A DNA stretch of 49,857 bases from Ligilactobacillus saerimneri DSM 16049 (GCF_000423265.1 NZ_AUHQ01000011.1:1-49857); one strand, 5' to 3'; shown: positions 26,542-36,735, counted from the stretch's first letter. Numbers and translations: made by a program. The notes: generated by a model not told the origin, from the letters alone.

Positions 26542-29337
26542 TTAATTATCTTCAGCCAAAAACTTAGTCACCATATTTCCAATCTGACTAGTTGGATAAC
26601 GCTTAAACTGCACCTCATTGGGAAAAGTTGCCCGCATTTTATGTCCGTAACTTTTTTCGTAGATCCGGTTATCCAAGATAACAAATGCACCTTGATCATG
26701 GGGCGTTCGGATCAACCGGCCCCAGCCTTGTTTCAAACGCAAAATAGCCTCTGGCAGAAGAATTGCGTTGAAAGGATCCAAGCTGTTGTGTTGGGCGTCC
26801 TCCCGGCGAATCTGGTTAAGCTCTGTATCTGGTGATTGGAACGGCAAGCGCGCCACGATCAATAATTGCAGCTGATCATGAGGCAAGTCAATTCCTTCCC
26901 AAAAAGTTCCCGTCCCTAAGAGAACATTAGCATTATTCTTACCCAGGATGAACCGTTTGCGCAGTTTCTCCGCTCCCCCGTTAATTCCCTGGGCAAGAAC
27001 CGTTCGGCGTTGGGTAAACCCCCGCTCACTCAAGCGCTCATATACTTCCTTGATGTCATCCAGAGCATTAAAGAGGACCAAGGTTTGAACCGGTGTTTGA
27101 CAAATTTGCTCAATCGCATCCGCTAAGTAAGCGATATATTCTTCCCGTGGTACCTCGGTCACTAACGGGGCATCCGTTGCGACCATCGTGATTGTTTGTT
27201 TCTGATAGTCAAACGGTCCTTGATATGTTTCCACCAGCGCATCCCGATCCAAATCAAGTTGGCGGTACATATAATCATCAATCTCCGGCAGAACCAAATC
27301 AGCTCCCATAAACAAGACCCGTTGGAACTGCTGGTAGACTTGTTGTTGCAAGTAGTCTTGCCCACTAAGGTAGCCAGTAGTTAACCGCAAGTGGGCAGTT
27401 GAATGTGCTGCAAGCGTCAACCAAGTTTGGCTCTTGGTTGGCGCTGCTTGAAGCGCCCCACGGCATAACCTACTCCACGGAGCAAGTTCCTGGTTAATTT
27501 CATCCAACAAGGAACATACACTTCGCAACAACTCATTTCCTTCACGACCAATTTGCCCAGATGCTTGGGCTTGCTGGCGCTTATTTTCTAACCATTGGCC
27601 AAAGGCTTTTAAATGGGGTAATGCCCGGTTGATCTGTCCCACCAAAGCACTGTGGCTTTTAATGAAGTCATTGAGGTCTGGTGCAGGAAGTAGTTTTTCT
27701 GTATATTCCGTCAACTTTCCCCCACCAACGAAATGGCTCAACAACCGGTGACGGAGACTAGGAACAGCGTGGTCAACCACTTGGACCTGGCGGAGATAGG
27801 TTGTATATTGTTTAGCCGATAACACCCCTATCTTGACTAAATTCTCAAACGAATACGACTGGTGCGACTCCATCTTGACCAGGGCCGTATCGGCTAAGAT
27901 CTTGACCTGGTCAAAGTCTACCACCTGCCGGTTAACCCGCGTCATAGTTGTCACTAAGTCTTGCCCTTCATCAATGATCAAATTGGCCCCAAAGTCAGCC
28001 AACTCCGCTGCATGCTGCAACAAATACGCATGATTAGTCACTACGATATCGGCACTCTTGAGGGCTAGGGCTTGGCGGCGGACAAAGTCATATTCATAAA
28101 ACGGACTTGTTTGCTCGAGAGCTGCTAGCCCGTGGTGCGCGATCGTTGTAAATAAGTTGTCCTGAAGTGTGGTCAGGTGGAGTTCTGCAAAATCCCCGGT
28201 TTCTGTCATACTCAACCACACGAGAATCTTCATTTGCAAAACACAGGTATTATCGTTTTGAGGAAACTTTAGTGACTGAGCAAACCGTGCTAGGTCGATA
28301 TAGTTACTATTTCCCTTCAACGACAATACCCGCACCGGAATCCGAGTTAATTCTGTCAAGACTGGTAAGGATGTTTTAAGTAGTTGTTCTTGTAAGGCCA
28401 TTGTCGCCGTACTGATAACGAATTTTTGTCCCTGACTCACTGCATATAAGGTAGGTAATAAAAAACCATAGGTCTTTCCCATCCCGGTTGGTGCTTGTAC
28501 TAACTGTTGCTTTTGTTGGGACGAATGCCAAAAACGATCGATACTGTCCATCATCCGTGCTTGCTCATTTCGCAGGTGCAAGCGTTCACCAAAAAGCTTA
28601 CGTTTTTGGGCAACTTTACGCGGATATACTTGTGGCTGGATGGTTGTCACTTGCCGTTCTGGGCGCCGTAGCAAAATCCCGCCTACTTCAACGAAACTAT
28701 TGCTCAAAACTTGGTGGCGGTGCTTGCGATTACGGTAAGCATTAATAAAAAGAGTCCCAGTATCATACAAAAGGTGACTAGCCAGGGGGCGTAATGAAGC
28801 AAGTAACGGAAATGGTAGACTGCTCAAACGGTTACGGAGTTTAATAAAAATCCGCGCCGTTGTTTCTGCATCACTATCAGCCCGGTGGGGCCGCTTGTTT
28901 TCGATTCCAAGCAGGCTCCCAAGTTCAGCCAACCGATATGAAGATAAGGTTGGAAACAAGACCTGGGCTAACTGGACGGTATCGATACAGGCCAGGTCTA
29001 ACATTGGATACCCCACTCTTTCCAATTCACTATTCAAAAAACGATAATCAAACTGAATGTTATGAGCCACAAAATTTGTATCTTGTAATAATGAATAAAT
29101 GGTTCCCGCCACGTCTTCAAAATATGGGGCGTTGCGGACATCTTTATTAGTAATCCCCGTTAGGTTTTGTGTTTCGCGGGGAATCTTCATCTCAGGGTTA
29201 ATTAAAGTATTAAATGTATTGATGATTTTATTATTTTTCACGAATACGCAGCTAAACTGGATAATGCGGTCCCCCGTTTCGAAACTAGTTCCCGTCGACT
29301 CCAGATCGACTACTGCAAATGTATCTGTCAACTTCAT
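26542..29337 (-). CDS. dinG: DnaQ-type exonuclease / DinG-family helicase
   Basis: The 931-residue protein joins an N-terminal 3'-5' exonuclease (DLEST at residues 11-15; HNIQFDYRFL; HRADSDAETT) to a DinG/XPD-like helicase (Walker A APTGMGKT near 295; DEAH-type box IIDEGQD; GTGTFWEGIDLP; QGWGRLIR). This fusion is usual in Firmicutes and acts in DNA repair. The cysteines of an XPD iron-sulfur cluster are not evident. I chose the ATG at 29337 because it starts the exonuclease domain; GGGAGTGAG lies upstream with rather long spacing. Confidence 0.93.
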   Translation of the reverse strand: MKLTDTFAVVDLESTGTSFETGDRIIQFSCVFVKNNKIINTFNTLINPEMKIPRETQNLTGITNKDVRNAPYFEDVAGTIYSLLQDTNFVAHNIQFDYRFLNSELERVGYPMLDLACIDTVQLAQVLFPTLSSYRLAELGSLLGIENKRPHRADSDAETTARIFIKLRNRLSSLPFPLLASLRPLASHLLYDTGTLFINAYRNRKHRHQVLSNSFVEVGGILLRRPERQVTTIQPQVYPRKVAQKRKLFGERLHLRNEQARMMDSIDRFWHSSQQKQQLVQAPTGMGKTYGFLLPTLYAVSQGQKFVISTATMALQEQLLKTSLPVLTELTRIPVRVLSLKGNSNYIDLARFAQSLKFPQNDNTCVLQMKILVWLSMTETGDFAELHLTTLQDNLFTTIAHHGLAALEQTSPFYEYDFVRRQALALKSADIVVTNHAYLLQHAAELADFGANLIIDEGQDLVTTMTRVNRQVVDFDQVKILADTALVKMESHQSYSFENLVKIGVLSAKQYTTYLRQVQVVDHAVPSLRHRLLSHFVGGGKLTEYTEKLLPAPDLNDFIKSHSALVGQINRALPHLKAFGQWLENKRQQAQASGQIGREGNELLRSVCSLLDEINQELAPWSRLCRGALQAAPTKSQTWLTLAAHSTAHLRLTTGYLSGQDYLQQQVYQQFQRVLFMGADLVLPEIDDYMYRQLDLDRDALVETYQGPFDYQKQTITMVATDAPLVTEVPREEYIAYLADAIEQICQTPVQTLVLFNALDDIKEVYERLSERGFTQRRTVLAQGINGGAEKLRKRFILGKNNANVLLGTGTFWEGIDLPHDQLQLLIVARLPFQSPDTELNQIRREDAQHNSLDPFNAILLPEAILRLKQGWGRLIRTPHDQGAFVILDNRIYEKSYGHKMRATFPNEVQFKRYPTSQIGNMVTKFLAEDN

Positions 29338-29549
29338 AAATAAATGTCTCACTCCCTGATAATCTCGCTGTAATTTTAACACAAGTCGGTGTTACCACGC
29401 GAACTGCAATAACATCCCCTGACATTCGTTTACTCATTTCAGCCCCGTTTCATCCCCAATAATAATCATTTCTTTCATTATTGACCCCAATAAATTTTAA
29501 CTTTTAGCTATTTTTACAACTAGTTTTTTATTCCCTTGGTTACATAGTG

Positions 29550-29555
29550 TATAAT
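29550..29555 (+). promoter_or_regulatory. -10 box of the mevalonate operon
   Basis: TATAAT at 29550-29555 would place the transcript start near 29562. The first in-frame ATG (29560) would then not be in the message, which helps set the mvk start. Confidence 0.55.
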
Positions 29556-29595
29556 CATTATGTTTGAAAATTATTTTGAGGAGCATTTTGATAGA

Positions 29596-30549
29596 ATGCG
29601 AGAAGATAAATTAACTGCAGTAGGAACTAGTCACGCCAAGATCATTTTGATCGGAGAACACTCAGTAGTATACGGACAGCCAGCAATTGCCTTTCCGTTA
29701 TCTGCTGTTAGCGTCCGCGTTACAGTTACAGCTAACAATCACCACGGCGTGTGGGTAAAAAGTAGCTTGTACACCGGGCCGCTGGCCACTGCTCCGGCAA
29801 CACTTGCTGGGACTAAACACTTAGTTGCGGAGTTGCTACGGGGATTACCTGCAGACCAACGCAACATCACTTTAAACATTAACAGCAACATCCCTGCCGA
29901 GCGCGGGATGGGATCATCAGCTGCGGTTGCCGTGGCGATTATTCGTGCTATTTTCCGTTTTTATGGCTGGACCCTCAACCAGGATGTACTCTTACATCTA
30001 GCCAACATCTCCGAGATTGATACCCATAAAAACCCTAGTGGCTTGGACGCGACTACGGCTGCCAATGCTTCCCCCATTTGGATGATTCGTGACCATGAGA
30101 TCAAAAAGATCCCCGTCACTAGTCGCGGCTACCTTGTTATTTGCGATAGTGGGATCCTCGGTCAAACCAAAGAAGCGATTGCGATTGTCCGCCAAAAGAT
30201 GGAACGTGATCCGCAGGGCACTACCCAACACTTATATAATCTCGGCCAACTAACAGCACAGGTGCGAACCCTTTTAGCCCAAGACGAAGTCATAGCACTA
30301 GGGCAAGCATTAGGCCAAGCCCACCAGGAACTCAAAGAATTGGGGGTAAGTTTGCCCGCCATTGATGACCTGATCACTGCCAGCTATGCGCATGGTTCAT
30401 TAGGTAGTAAACTTACTGGTGGCGGACGAGGGGGGTGCTTCATCTGCCTAACTGCTGACCGACCTACTGCAGAAAAATTAGCTGATTATATGAAGACCCA
30501 GGGGATAGTTCAGACTTGGATTGAACCTCTGGCAACGTCAAAGGAGTAA
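29596..30549 (+). CDS. mvk: Mevalonate kinase
   Basis: Phosphorylates mevalonate, the first of three ATP steps to isopentenyl diphosphate. The 317-residue GHMP kinase has IGEHSVVYGQPA, the ATP loop ERGMGSSAAVAVA, and the C-terminal KLTGGGRGGC. The ATG at 29596 is preferred over one at 29560 because it follows GAGGAG and lies downstream of the probable transcript start; spacing is a little long (12 bases). It heads mvk-mvaD-pmk-fni. Confidence 0.95.
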   Translation: MREDKLTAVGTSHAKIILIGEHSVVYGQPAIAFPLSAVSVRVTVTANNHHGVWVKSSLYTGPLATAPATLAGTKHLVAELLRGLPADQRNITLNINSNIPAERGMGSSAAVAVAIIRAIFRFYGWTLNQDVLLHLANISEIDTHKNPSGLDATTAANASPIWMIRDHEIKKIPVTSRGYLVICDSGILGQTKEAIAIVRQKMERDPQGTTQHLYNLGQLTAQVRTLLAQDEVIALGQALGQAHQELKELGVSLPAIDDLITASYAHGSLGSKLTGGGRGGCFICLTADRPTAEKLADYMKTQGIVQTWIEPLATSKE

Positions 30550-30551
30550 TT

Positions 30552-31523
30552 ATGTCAAAAACTGTCACTGCACGGGCGCATACCAATATTGCGCTTGTCA
30601 AATATTGGGGGAAAAAAGATGACGAGCTGATCATCCCGATGAACAGCTCGCTTTCCCTTACTTTAGATCATTTCTACACTGACACGACCGTCACATTTGA
30701 TTCCCAGCTAGTGGCTGATCATTTCACTTTAGATGGGCAATCAACACCGGTCAGTGCTAAAATTACCAGGGTTATTGATCGGGTGCGGACCTTAGCCGGA
30801 ATCACTACTCCTGCGCGCATTGATTCAATCAATCATGTGCCCAATATGGCAGGCTTAGCATCCTCTGCCAGTGCTTTTGCTGCCCTCGCTTTGGCAGCTA
30901 GTCAGGCTGCAGGTTTGGATCTTTCCTTGCGGGATGTCTCCCGCCTAGCTCGTCGCGGGTCAGGTTCTGCTACTCGGTCAGTTTACGGGGGCTTTGTCGA
31001 ATGGCAAATGGGACATGATGATACCGATTCTTATGCCGTTCCTTATTTGGAACACCCTGACTGGGACATCCATGTTCTAGCAGTGGTAGTCAACAGCGCG
31101 CCCAAGGCTATCTCCTCTACGGCAGGAATGAAGCGGGTAGTTTCAACTTCCCCATTCTATCCCGCATGGGTTGAGCAGACAGCTAAAGATATGGTCACGA
31201 TCAAACAGGCTATTACTGCCCACGATTTCACCCAATTAGGTGAAACTGCTGAAGCCAATGCAATGAAGATGCATGCGCTTAATATGGCCGCCCTACCACC
31301 TTTTAGCTACTTTAGTCCGGATACTATTCGGATTCTCGATGCAATTGCGGAACTCCGCCGGCAAGGGTATGAGTGCTATGCTACGATTGATGCGGGACCA
31401 AATGTAAAAATTCTCTGCCAAGCGGCTACTAAAGACCATATTATTAACTATATCCAGGGACTTCTCCCTACTAGTCAGATTTATAGTGCTACTGTGGGTC
31501 CAGGAGCAACAATCTGCGAATAA
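30552..31523 (+). CDS. mvaD: Diphosphomevalonate decarboxylase
   Basis: Converts diphosphomevalonate to isopentenyl diphosphate with ATP. The 323-residue GHMP-type protein begins with TNIALVKYWGKKD and has GLASSASAFAALALAA and RRGSGSATRSVYGGFVEW, all diagnostic. It follows mvk by 2 bases, with AAAGGAG inside the end of mvk. Confidence 0.97.
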   Translation: MSKTVTARAHTNIALVKYWGKKDDELIIPMNSSLSLTLDHFYTDTTVTFDSQLVADHFTLDGQSTPVSAKITRVIDRVRTLAGITTPARIDSINHVPNMAGLASSASAFAALALAASQAAGLDLSLRDVSRLARRGSGSATRSVYGGFVEWQMGHDDTDSYAVPYLEHPDWDIHVLAVVVNSAPKAISSTAGMKRVVSTSPFYPAWVEQTAKDMVTIKQAITAHDFTQLGETAEANAMKMHALNMAALPPFSYFSPDTIRILDAIAELRRQGYECYATIDAGPNVKILCQAATKDHIINYIQGLLPTSQIYSATVGPGATICE

Positions 31524-31550
31524 CTGTTAACTTTGAAAGGACTTGATTTT

Positions 31551-32627
31551 TTGATTGAGGCACAAGCACCAGGAAAACTATATATTGCAGGCGAATATGC
31601 CGTAGTGGAAACAGGCTACCCTGCCATCCTCGTTGCTCTCGACCAATTCATCCGGGTGCGGGTTTCCCCTAGCCACGGATACGGAACGATCTATTCACAG
31701 CAATACAAAGAAAATTCAATTCATTGGCGCCGTAAAGGCAACCAGATTGTGCTCGATAACCGGGACAATCCTTTTCACTATATTCTTTCCGCCATTAGAA
31801 TCACGGAAGAATATGTGCAGTTGCAAACACAGCGCCCTTTGACAACTTATGATCTCACGATTGATAGTGACCTCGATAGTGTTGACGGTAAGAAATACGG
31901 CCTTGGTTCTTCGGCAGCAGTCACTGTGGCTACGATTAAGGCCCTCTGTCAGTTTTACAATTTAGCCATTACTAAGAACACACTCTTTAAATTGGCAGCT
32001 ATTGCGCATTTTGAAGTTCAAGGCAATGGTTCCTTGGGCGATATCGCCGCAAGTGTTTATGGCGGTTGGATTGCTTATCATTCTTTTGATCGTGAATGGC
32101 TCTTGGTTGCACGCCAACAACTCAGCTTAGAACAACTCCTAGCTACTGATTGGCCCCAATTAGCTATTGAACAACTCACCCCACCCCCAGCGCTAAAACT
32201 GGTAATCGGATGGACTGGATCGCCGGCATCAACATCCCGCCTGGTAGATGCTGTTAGTTTGATCAAGGCCCAAAAACATCAAGGATACCAAGCCTTCCTA
32301 ACTGCTAGTAAAGATTGCATCCACCAGTTAATCACAGGTTTTAAAAACCATGACTTAGCGCAAATTAAAGCAGGTATCCGTGCTAACCGCCAGATTTTAA
32401 GCAACTTGGCCCAGATCAGCCAGGTTGACATCGAAACACCATTACTTACTCGGCTCATCGATATTGCTGAGGAGATGGAAGCTGCCGCTAAGACTTCTGG
32501 TGCTGGTGGTGGCGATTGCGGGATCGCAATTACCGATAGTGATACAGCAGCCACCACCATCCGTAACCAGTGGCAAGCTCATGGAATCGAACCACTTGCC
32601 CTCCAGGTCCATACAATTACTGAATAA
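31551..32627 (+). CDS. Phosphomevalonate kinase
   Basis: Makes diphosphomevalonate. This GHMP kinase has APGKLYIAGEYAVVE near its start, KKYGLGSSAAVTVATI, and a C-terminal SGAGGGDCGIA loop. I chose a TTG start at 31551 because AAAGGA lies 9 bases upstream; an in-frame TTG at 31533 overlaps that ribosome site. Length is 358 residues. It is the third gene of the mevalonate operon. Confidence 0.93.
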   Translation: MIEAQAPGKLYIAGEYAVVETGYPAILVALDQFIRVRVSPSHGYGTIYSQQYKENSIHWRRKGNQIVLDNRDNPFHYILSAIRITEEYVQLQTQRPLTTYDLTIDSDLDSVDGKKYGLGSSAAVTVATIKALCQFYNLAITKNTLFKLAAIAHFEVQGNGSLGDIAASVYGGWIAYHSFDREWLLVARQQLSLEQLLATDWPQLAIEQLTPPPALKLVIGWTGSPASTSRLVDAVSLIKAQKHQGYQAFLTASKDCIHQLITGFKNHDLAQIKAGIRANRQILSNLAQISQVDIETPLLTRLIDIAEEMEAAAKTSGAGGGDCGIAITDSDTAATTIRNQWQAHGIEPLALQVHTITE

Positions 32628-32638
32628 AGGATAGAATT

Positions 32639-33676
32639 ATGGAAGATAATATTCATGCGCAACGCAAAAATGAACATTATTTTATCGCTGAAAAGTTATA
32701 TCAGGCAGACGCCCACAATGGTTTGGATCAAGTTCAACTTCACCCTGACAACTTGCCTGAACTTGCTTTAGCTGATGTTGACTTGCGGACAACCCTGGTT
32801 GGTCAACCAGTCAACGTCCCCTTCTTTATCAATGCGATCACTGGTGGCAGTCAACAAACCACCAAAATTAACCAACAATTGGCAACTGTTGCTGCTCAAA
32901 CCGGAATCCCTATGGCTGTTGGCTCGGAAAGTATTGCCCTCAAATTGGGAACAACTGCAGGTTTTGAGGTCATTCGCCAAGCCAATCCAGATGGTTTTGT
33001 ACTAGGCAATTTGGGGGCTGGACATAATTTGCATAATGCAAGAAAGGCTGTCCGCCTGATTAATGCGGATGCTTTAGAAATTCACCTGAACGTTGCCCAA
33101 GAATTGACCATGCCGGAAGGCGACCGGTCTTTTAAATGGAGTGCCAACTTACGAGAAATCATTACCCACCTCGAACAACCCGTCCTAGTCAAGGAGGTGG
33201 GGACCGGGATGAGCACCACTACGTTAGAAAAATTACGCCGGCTAGGGGTTAAATACGTCGATCTTTCCGGAGCTGGTGGGACTAACTTCGTTGCAATTGA
33301 AAATGAACGGCGCCATCACCAGGATTTTGGTTTTCTTCATGAAATTAGTCTGTCCACTGCCCAAAGTTTGTTATTAGCCCAGGACTTCTCCCATGATTTC
33401 GAATTTACGGCTTCGGGCGGAATCCGGTCTGCGCTTGAGATTGCTAAATGCTTAGTTCTTGGCGCCAGCAACGTTGGTATCTCGGGCCAGTTCTTGCATA
33501 TTTTAATCAAGCACGGACCCGACGCCTTGGTTACATACATTGAAACTTTAAAAGACGAGCTTCGTAATATTATGGTCCTCTTAGGTTGCCAACGGGTTTC
33601 TGACCTGCACCAGGTAGCATATACCCTCAGCCCTGAACTCTGGTCATTCAAACAGCAACATCAAAGTAATAATTAA
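32639..33676 (+). CDS. fni: Type 2 isopentenyl-diphosphate delta-isomerase
   Basis: FMN- and NADPH-dependent enzyme making dimethylallyl diphosphate. The 345-residue protein has FFINAITGGS, AVGSESIALK, VKEVGTGMS, the DLSGAGGTNF segment, and the FMN site ASGGIRSALEIAKCLVLGAS. AAAGGA precedes the ATG. It ends the mevalonate operon and is followed by a terminator. Confidence 0.96.
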   Translation: MEDNIHAQRKNEHYFIAEKLYQADAHNGLDQVQLHPDNLPELALADVDLRTTLVGQPVNVPFFINAITGGSQQTTKINQQLATVAAQTGIPMAVGSESIALKLGTTAGFEVIRQANPDGFVLGNLGAGHNLHNARKAVRLINADALEIHLNVAQELTMPEGDRSFKWSANLREIITHLEQPVLVKEVGTGMSTTTLEKLRRLGVKYVDLSGAGGTNFVAIENERRHHQDFGFLHEISLSTAQSLLLAQDFSHDFEFTASGGIRSALEIAKCLVLGASNVGISGQFLHILIKHGPDALVTYIETLKDELRNIMVLLGCQRVSDLHQVAYTLSPELWSFKQQHQSNN

Positions 33677-33681
33677 TAAAC

Positions 33682-33736
33682 AAAACGGCTTGGAAGCACG
33701 TGTTTAACACTAACTCCAAGCCGTTTAATTTTTTAT
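33682..33736. terminator. Terminator between fni and rsmF
   Basis: ACGGCTTGGA and TCCAAGCCGT pair around a long loop and are followed by TTTAATTTTTT on the plus strand. A shorter T run on the other side could also serve rsmF. Confidence 0.75.
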
Positions 33737-33747
33737 TTTCTCAAGCA

Positions 33748-35148
33748 CTAAAACCGTAATCCCTTAGGGAAAAAGTTTTTGATTACCCCATTAACCAGTT
33801 TCCCCATGGCAAATGGTTTGCCAGCACAAACTAGCAGATACCATCCGTTAGGCTGGCTAGGGCCCGTATATTGGACCGTATTTCCGCCGACATATTGCCG
33901 CCACTCACTTTCATCTAAATCCAGTTTAGCTTGAATTTCAGCTGGTTGCACAGCTAAAGCCAAGGCATAACTTGGTTCAAAGCGGTGTTTCTTAAATTCG
34001 CCTAATAAAATACCCGGACGCATATACTTCATCTGGTCAATATCTGGCCAACTTGCATCGTAGTAATACAAGTAACTACCATTGAGGCGCAAATTATTAG
34101 TGCTGAATTTTTGTCCTCCTCGATCCATAAAGAAGGACTGTTTAAATTCTTCCCACAATGCTAGTTGTTCTTTGCTTAAACTGTTACCCTTCCCGCGGGC
34201 TTGTTTTCCGCGGCGCTTCTTTTTCTTAGTTGTAGGGGCAGGAGCAAGTTCTGGAGCTGTTTGTGCTAATTGAAACTTAGCCACAAATTGGCCTTCACCT
34301 TGAAAATGGTGAGGCATCATCCGTACTGCCTTAGTCATTTCTGAATCGTTATCAGCAAATGCCGGTTGTCCAGGCGTCATCCCGGCTACTTTAGGTACCG
34401 CCACCATTTCTAATTCAGGATAAGTCGCCAGCAACCACGCAGCAATCTGCTCATCTTCTTCGGGAGCAAAAGTACACGTTGAATATACCAGTTGTCCCCC
34501 AGGACGCAACATCTTTAAAGCTGAATTCAAAATATTTTTCTGTCGTACAGCACATTCAGCTGGATAGTGTTCATGCCAATAAGTGACTGCATTGTGGTCT
34601 TTTCGAAACATTCCTTCGCCTGAACATGGGGCATCCACTACAATCTTATCAAAGTATGCGGGGAAGTACTGTTCCATATTGGCGGGGTCTTCATTCAACA
34701 CGATCACATTTGTAGCCCCAATCCGCTCCATGTTTTCGGCCAAAATACGTGCGCGCTTGGTATTAATCTCGTTGCTAACCAACAATCCTTGATTTTGCAA
34801 TTGCGCTGCTAATTGGGTTGATTTTCCGCCGGGAGCAGCACATAAATCTAACACTCGTTCCCCTGGTTGAGCAGCAGCCACTTCCGCAACATACATTGCA
34901 CTGATATCTTGACTATAAACATAACCGGCCTGGTGGGCTAGACTTTTCCCAGATACCGTCCCATAATAAGCATCCTGTACAAATGGGACTGGATGGTGCA
35001 AATCTAAAGCGACGTCTTGGTACTTAGCTTTGAGGGGGTTGAGCCGAAAACCATGCTCTACATCCTGGTCAAGGCTCGCAAAAAAAGCTGGCGCCTCATC
35101 ACCCAACAGGTTTGTATATTTATCTATAAAAGCTTGTGGCAGTTGCAC
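33748..35148 (-). CDS. rsmF: RsmF-family rRNA cytosine-5 methyltransferase
   Basis: Methylates cytosine in 16S rRNA with AdoMet. The 466-residue protein has the AdoMet motif DLCAAPGGKSTQLAA (about residues 100-115), the VDAPCSGEGMFR motif with one conserved Cys, and the catalytic Cys in YSTCTFAPEEDE. A basic linker (TKKKKRRGKQ) and a C-terminal PUA-like domain follow, as in the RsmF/YebU group. It starts 3 bases after the permease-like gene. Confidence 0.92.
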   Translation of the reverse strand: MQLPQAFIDKYTNLLGDEAPAFFASLDQDVEHGFRLNPLKAKYQDVALDLHHPVPFVQDAYYGTVSGKSLAHQAGYVYSQDISAMYVAEVAAAQPGERVLDLCAAPGGKSTQLAAQLQNQGLLVSNEINTKRARILAENMERIGATNVIVLNEDPANMEQYFPAYFDKIVVDAPCSGEGMFRKDHNAVTYWHEHYPAECAVRQKNILNSALKMLRPGGQLVYSTCTFAPEEDEQIAAWLLATYPELEMVAVPKVAGMTPGQPAFADNDSEMTKAVRMMPHHFQGEGQFVAKFQLAQTAPELAPAPTTKKKKRRGKQARGKGNSLSKEQLALWEEFKQSFFMDRGGQKFSTNNLRLNGSYLYYYDASWPDIDQMKYMRPGILLGEFKKHRFEPSYALALAVQPAEIQAKLDLDESEWRQYVGGNTVQYTGPSQPNGWYLLVCAGKPFAMGKLVNGVIKNFFPKGLRF

Positions 35149-35151
35149 ACG

Positions 35152-36147
35152 CTACTCCTCCTTTTTCTTTTTGTCTAATATTACCGCAAATATAATCCCA
35201 AATGCTGTCAGTAAAACTATATATAATCCCCCTAAGAACATTAACAAGCTAGTATAGGTAGTGAAACTAAACTTGAATATTCCCAGCATTGTCCCCAAGA
35301 CCAAACCTAAACCATTCAAAAAGCTAAAGAGCGCCAGCTGGTGGAAAAGGATTCGGTCACGGTTGAGCGTGATGAATTTTTTGGTAAAAACATCCTTACG
35401 GGATACCATTATCCAGAACAAGATCTCAAGTAATGCCATAACTACTATCCCTACCAATTGTAAGGTTTGCTGACTATGCAGGGCGACCCATGAGTCTTTC
35501 TTGGTAATTAACTTGGTATTAAACAACTTCTTAACTTTTTGTGCACCCAAGATTTTTTGCAAAGTTGCTGACTTTACCGGTTGCTTCGTTGCCGTATCAA
35601 TGATGATGCGGTATGCACTAGCAGCAGTATTCTGCGCCCGTTGGCTTGACATCGAAATAAAGACCTGCTTGTCCAATTGCGATTTATACTTACTCCCCAT
35701 AACACCAACTACTGGAATATATTGCCCGTCTTGCTTCAAGTAGGCTTGATCCTTAGGTTGATAGAGTTTTTTCTCCCAATCTTTACCTACAACTGCCGTT
35801 TCTACAGCTGAAGTAAAGTCACTAGTGGAGAAAAACGAGCCTGAAATCATCGGGGGGATACTGAACTTACCTTGCCCATAAAAATAAATGCGTTGTGAGT
35901 TATGTCTATCTTGAAAATGAATCTGTGCATCCTCTAGTTCTTCACTTTTAGTTACACGTTCTAAAAGCTCACTAACCTTAGTCCCCTTTTTCATTTGTAT
36001 CTGGTAAGACTGGTTTGACAAGTTGGAATTGTTGAGGCGCATAACGTAGTCTGCTTCCTGAATGTGGTAAAAAATTACGACACTTAGAAAAGCTACTATT
36101 CCTGCGTACAAAACAATCAGTAGTTTTTGGTTGAAAAAGTTTCGCAT
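35152..36147 (-). CDS. FtsX/MacB-like permease-type membrane protein
   Basis: The 331-residue protein has a membrane segment at residues 8-28, an extracellular part of about 190 residues, and three membrane segments in the last third (about 219-240, 260-285, 295-320). This is the plan of MacB/FtsX-type ABC permeases with one large extracellular loop. No ATP-binding partner is nearby. TAGGAGG precedes the ATG. The function is unknown; it is transcribed between a DUF59 gene and rsmF. Confidence 0.55.
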   Translation of the reverse strand: MRNFFNQKLLIVLYAGIVAFLSVVIFYHIQEADYVMRLNNSNLSNQSYQIQMKKGTKVSELLERVTKSEELEDAQIHFQDRHNSQRIYFYGQGKFSIPPMISGSFFSTSDFTSAVETAVVGKDWEKKLYQPKDQAYLKQDGQYIPVVGVMGSKYKSQLDKQVFISMSSQRAQNTAASAYRIIIDTATKQPVKSATLQKILGAQKVKKLFNTKLITKKDSWVALHSQQTLQLVGIVVMALLEILFWIMVSRKDVFTKKFITLNRDRILFHQLALFSFLNGLGLVLGTMLGIFKFSFTTYTSLLMFLGGLYIVLLTAFGIIFAVILDKKKKEE

Positions 36148-36156
36148 CGTTGCCTC

Positions 36157-36471
36157 CTATATTCCCAGTGCCACTCGTGCATAGCGTGACATCCGGTCAA
36201 TTGTCCAGACAGGTTCAAACGTAAACTTGACTTGCGTCTGTTCAATCTCAGGAACCGGCTTGAGGGCTCCCACTACCATTTCAGCCAAAACATTGGTTAA
36301 TGGACACCCCATAGTCGTTAAAGTCATCGTTACGGTACAAATACCATCTTTAGCCAAATCTACCCCATACACTAATCCCAGGTTAACAATATCTATCCCT
36401 AATTCAGGATCAATAACTTGCTCTAATCGGGTTAAAATATCGTCCCGAATCTCCTTATTAGTTCGTACCAT
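36157..36471 (-). CDS. DUF59/MIP18-family iron-sulfur assembly protein
   Basis: The 104-residue protein has DPELGIDIVNLGLVYG and TLTTMGCPLTNVL, in which the Cys is conserved in SufT/PaaD-like proteins that help mature Fe-S proteins. The ATG at 36471 has AGAGG 8 bases upstream; two earlier in-frame starts fit less well. It lies between yozE and the permease-like gene. Confidence 0.85.
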   Translation of the reverse strand: MVRTNKEIRDDILTRLEQVIDPELGIDIVNLGLVYGVDLAKDGICTVTMTLTTMGCPLTNVLAEMVVGALKPVPEIEQTQVKFTFEPVWTIDRMSRYARVALGI

Positions 36472-36500
36472 CTTCATCGCCTCTTTCGTCACGTTTTGCT

Positions 36501-36725
36501 TTAACTCATTTTAGCGAGATACCGATCCCATGCTTCATCAAAAATTGTCATGGTTGGAAGATAGGCCGCGTTGAGTTCTAAATATTGCGAAAGTTCCTCA
36601 TAGTCTTGTGACTGCTTAGGAAATGATTGGTCATAAAAGGCTCCTTCAGCAAATTCAGCAATCTCATCATGACTATCGCGATTTCGTTCTGTCATTAAGT
36701 ATTGATAAAAACTTTGTCGATACAT
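36501..36725 (-). CDS. yozE: YozE-family (UPF0346) protein
   Basis: This 74-residue protein matches the UPF0346/YozE family throughout: SFYQYLMTERN, then AEFAEGAFYDQSFPKQSQDY, ending FDEAWDRY. The family is a small helical bundle of unknown function in Firmicutes. It follows ypmS by 10 bases, a common order in lactobacilli. Confidence 0.9.
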   Translation of the reverse strand: MYRQSFYQYLMTERNRDSHDEIAEFAEGAFYDQSFPKQSQDYEELSQYLELNAAYLPTMTIFDEAWDRYLAKMS

Positions 36726-36735
36726 CTGTTATCAC

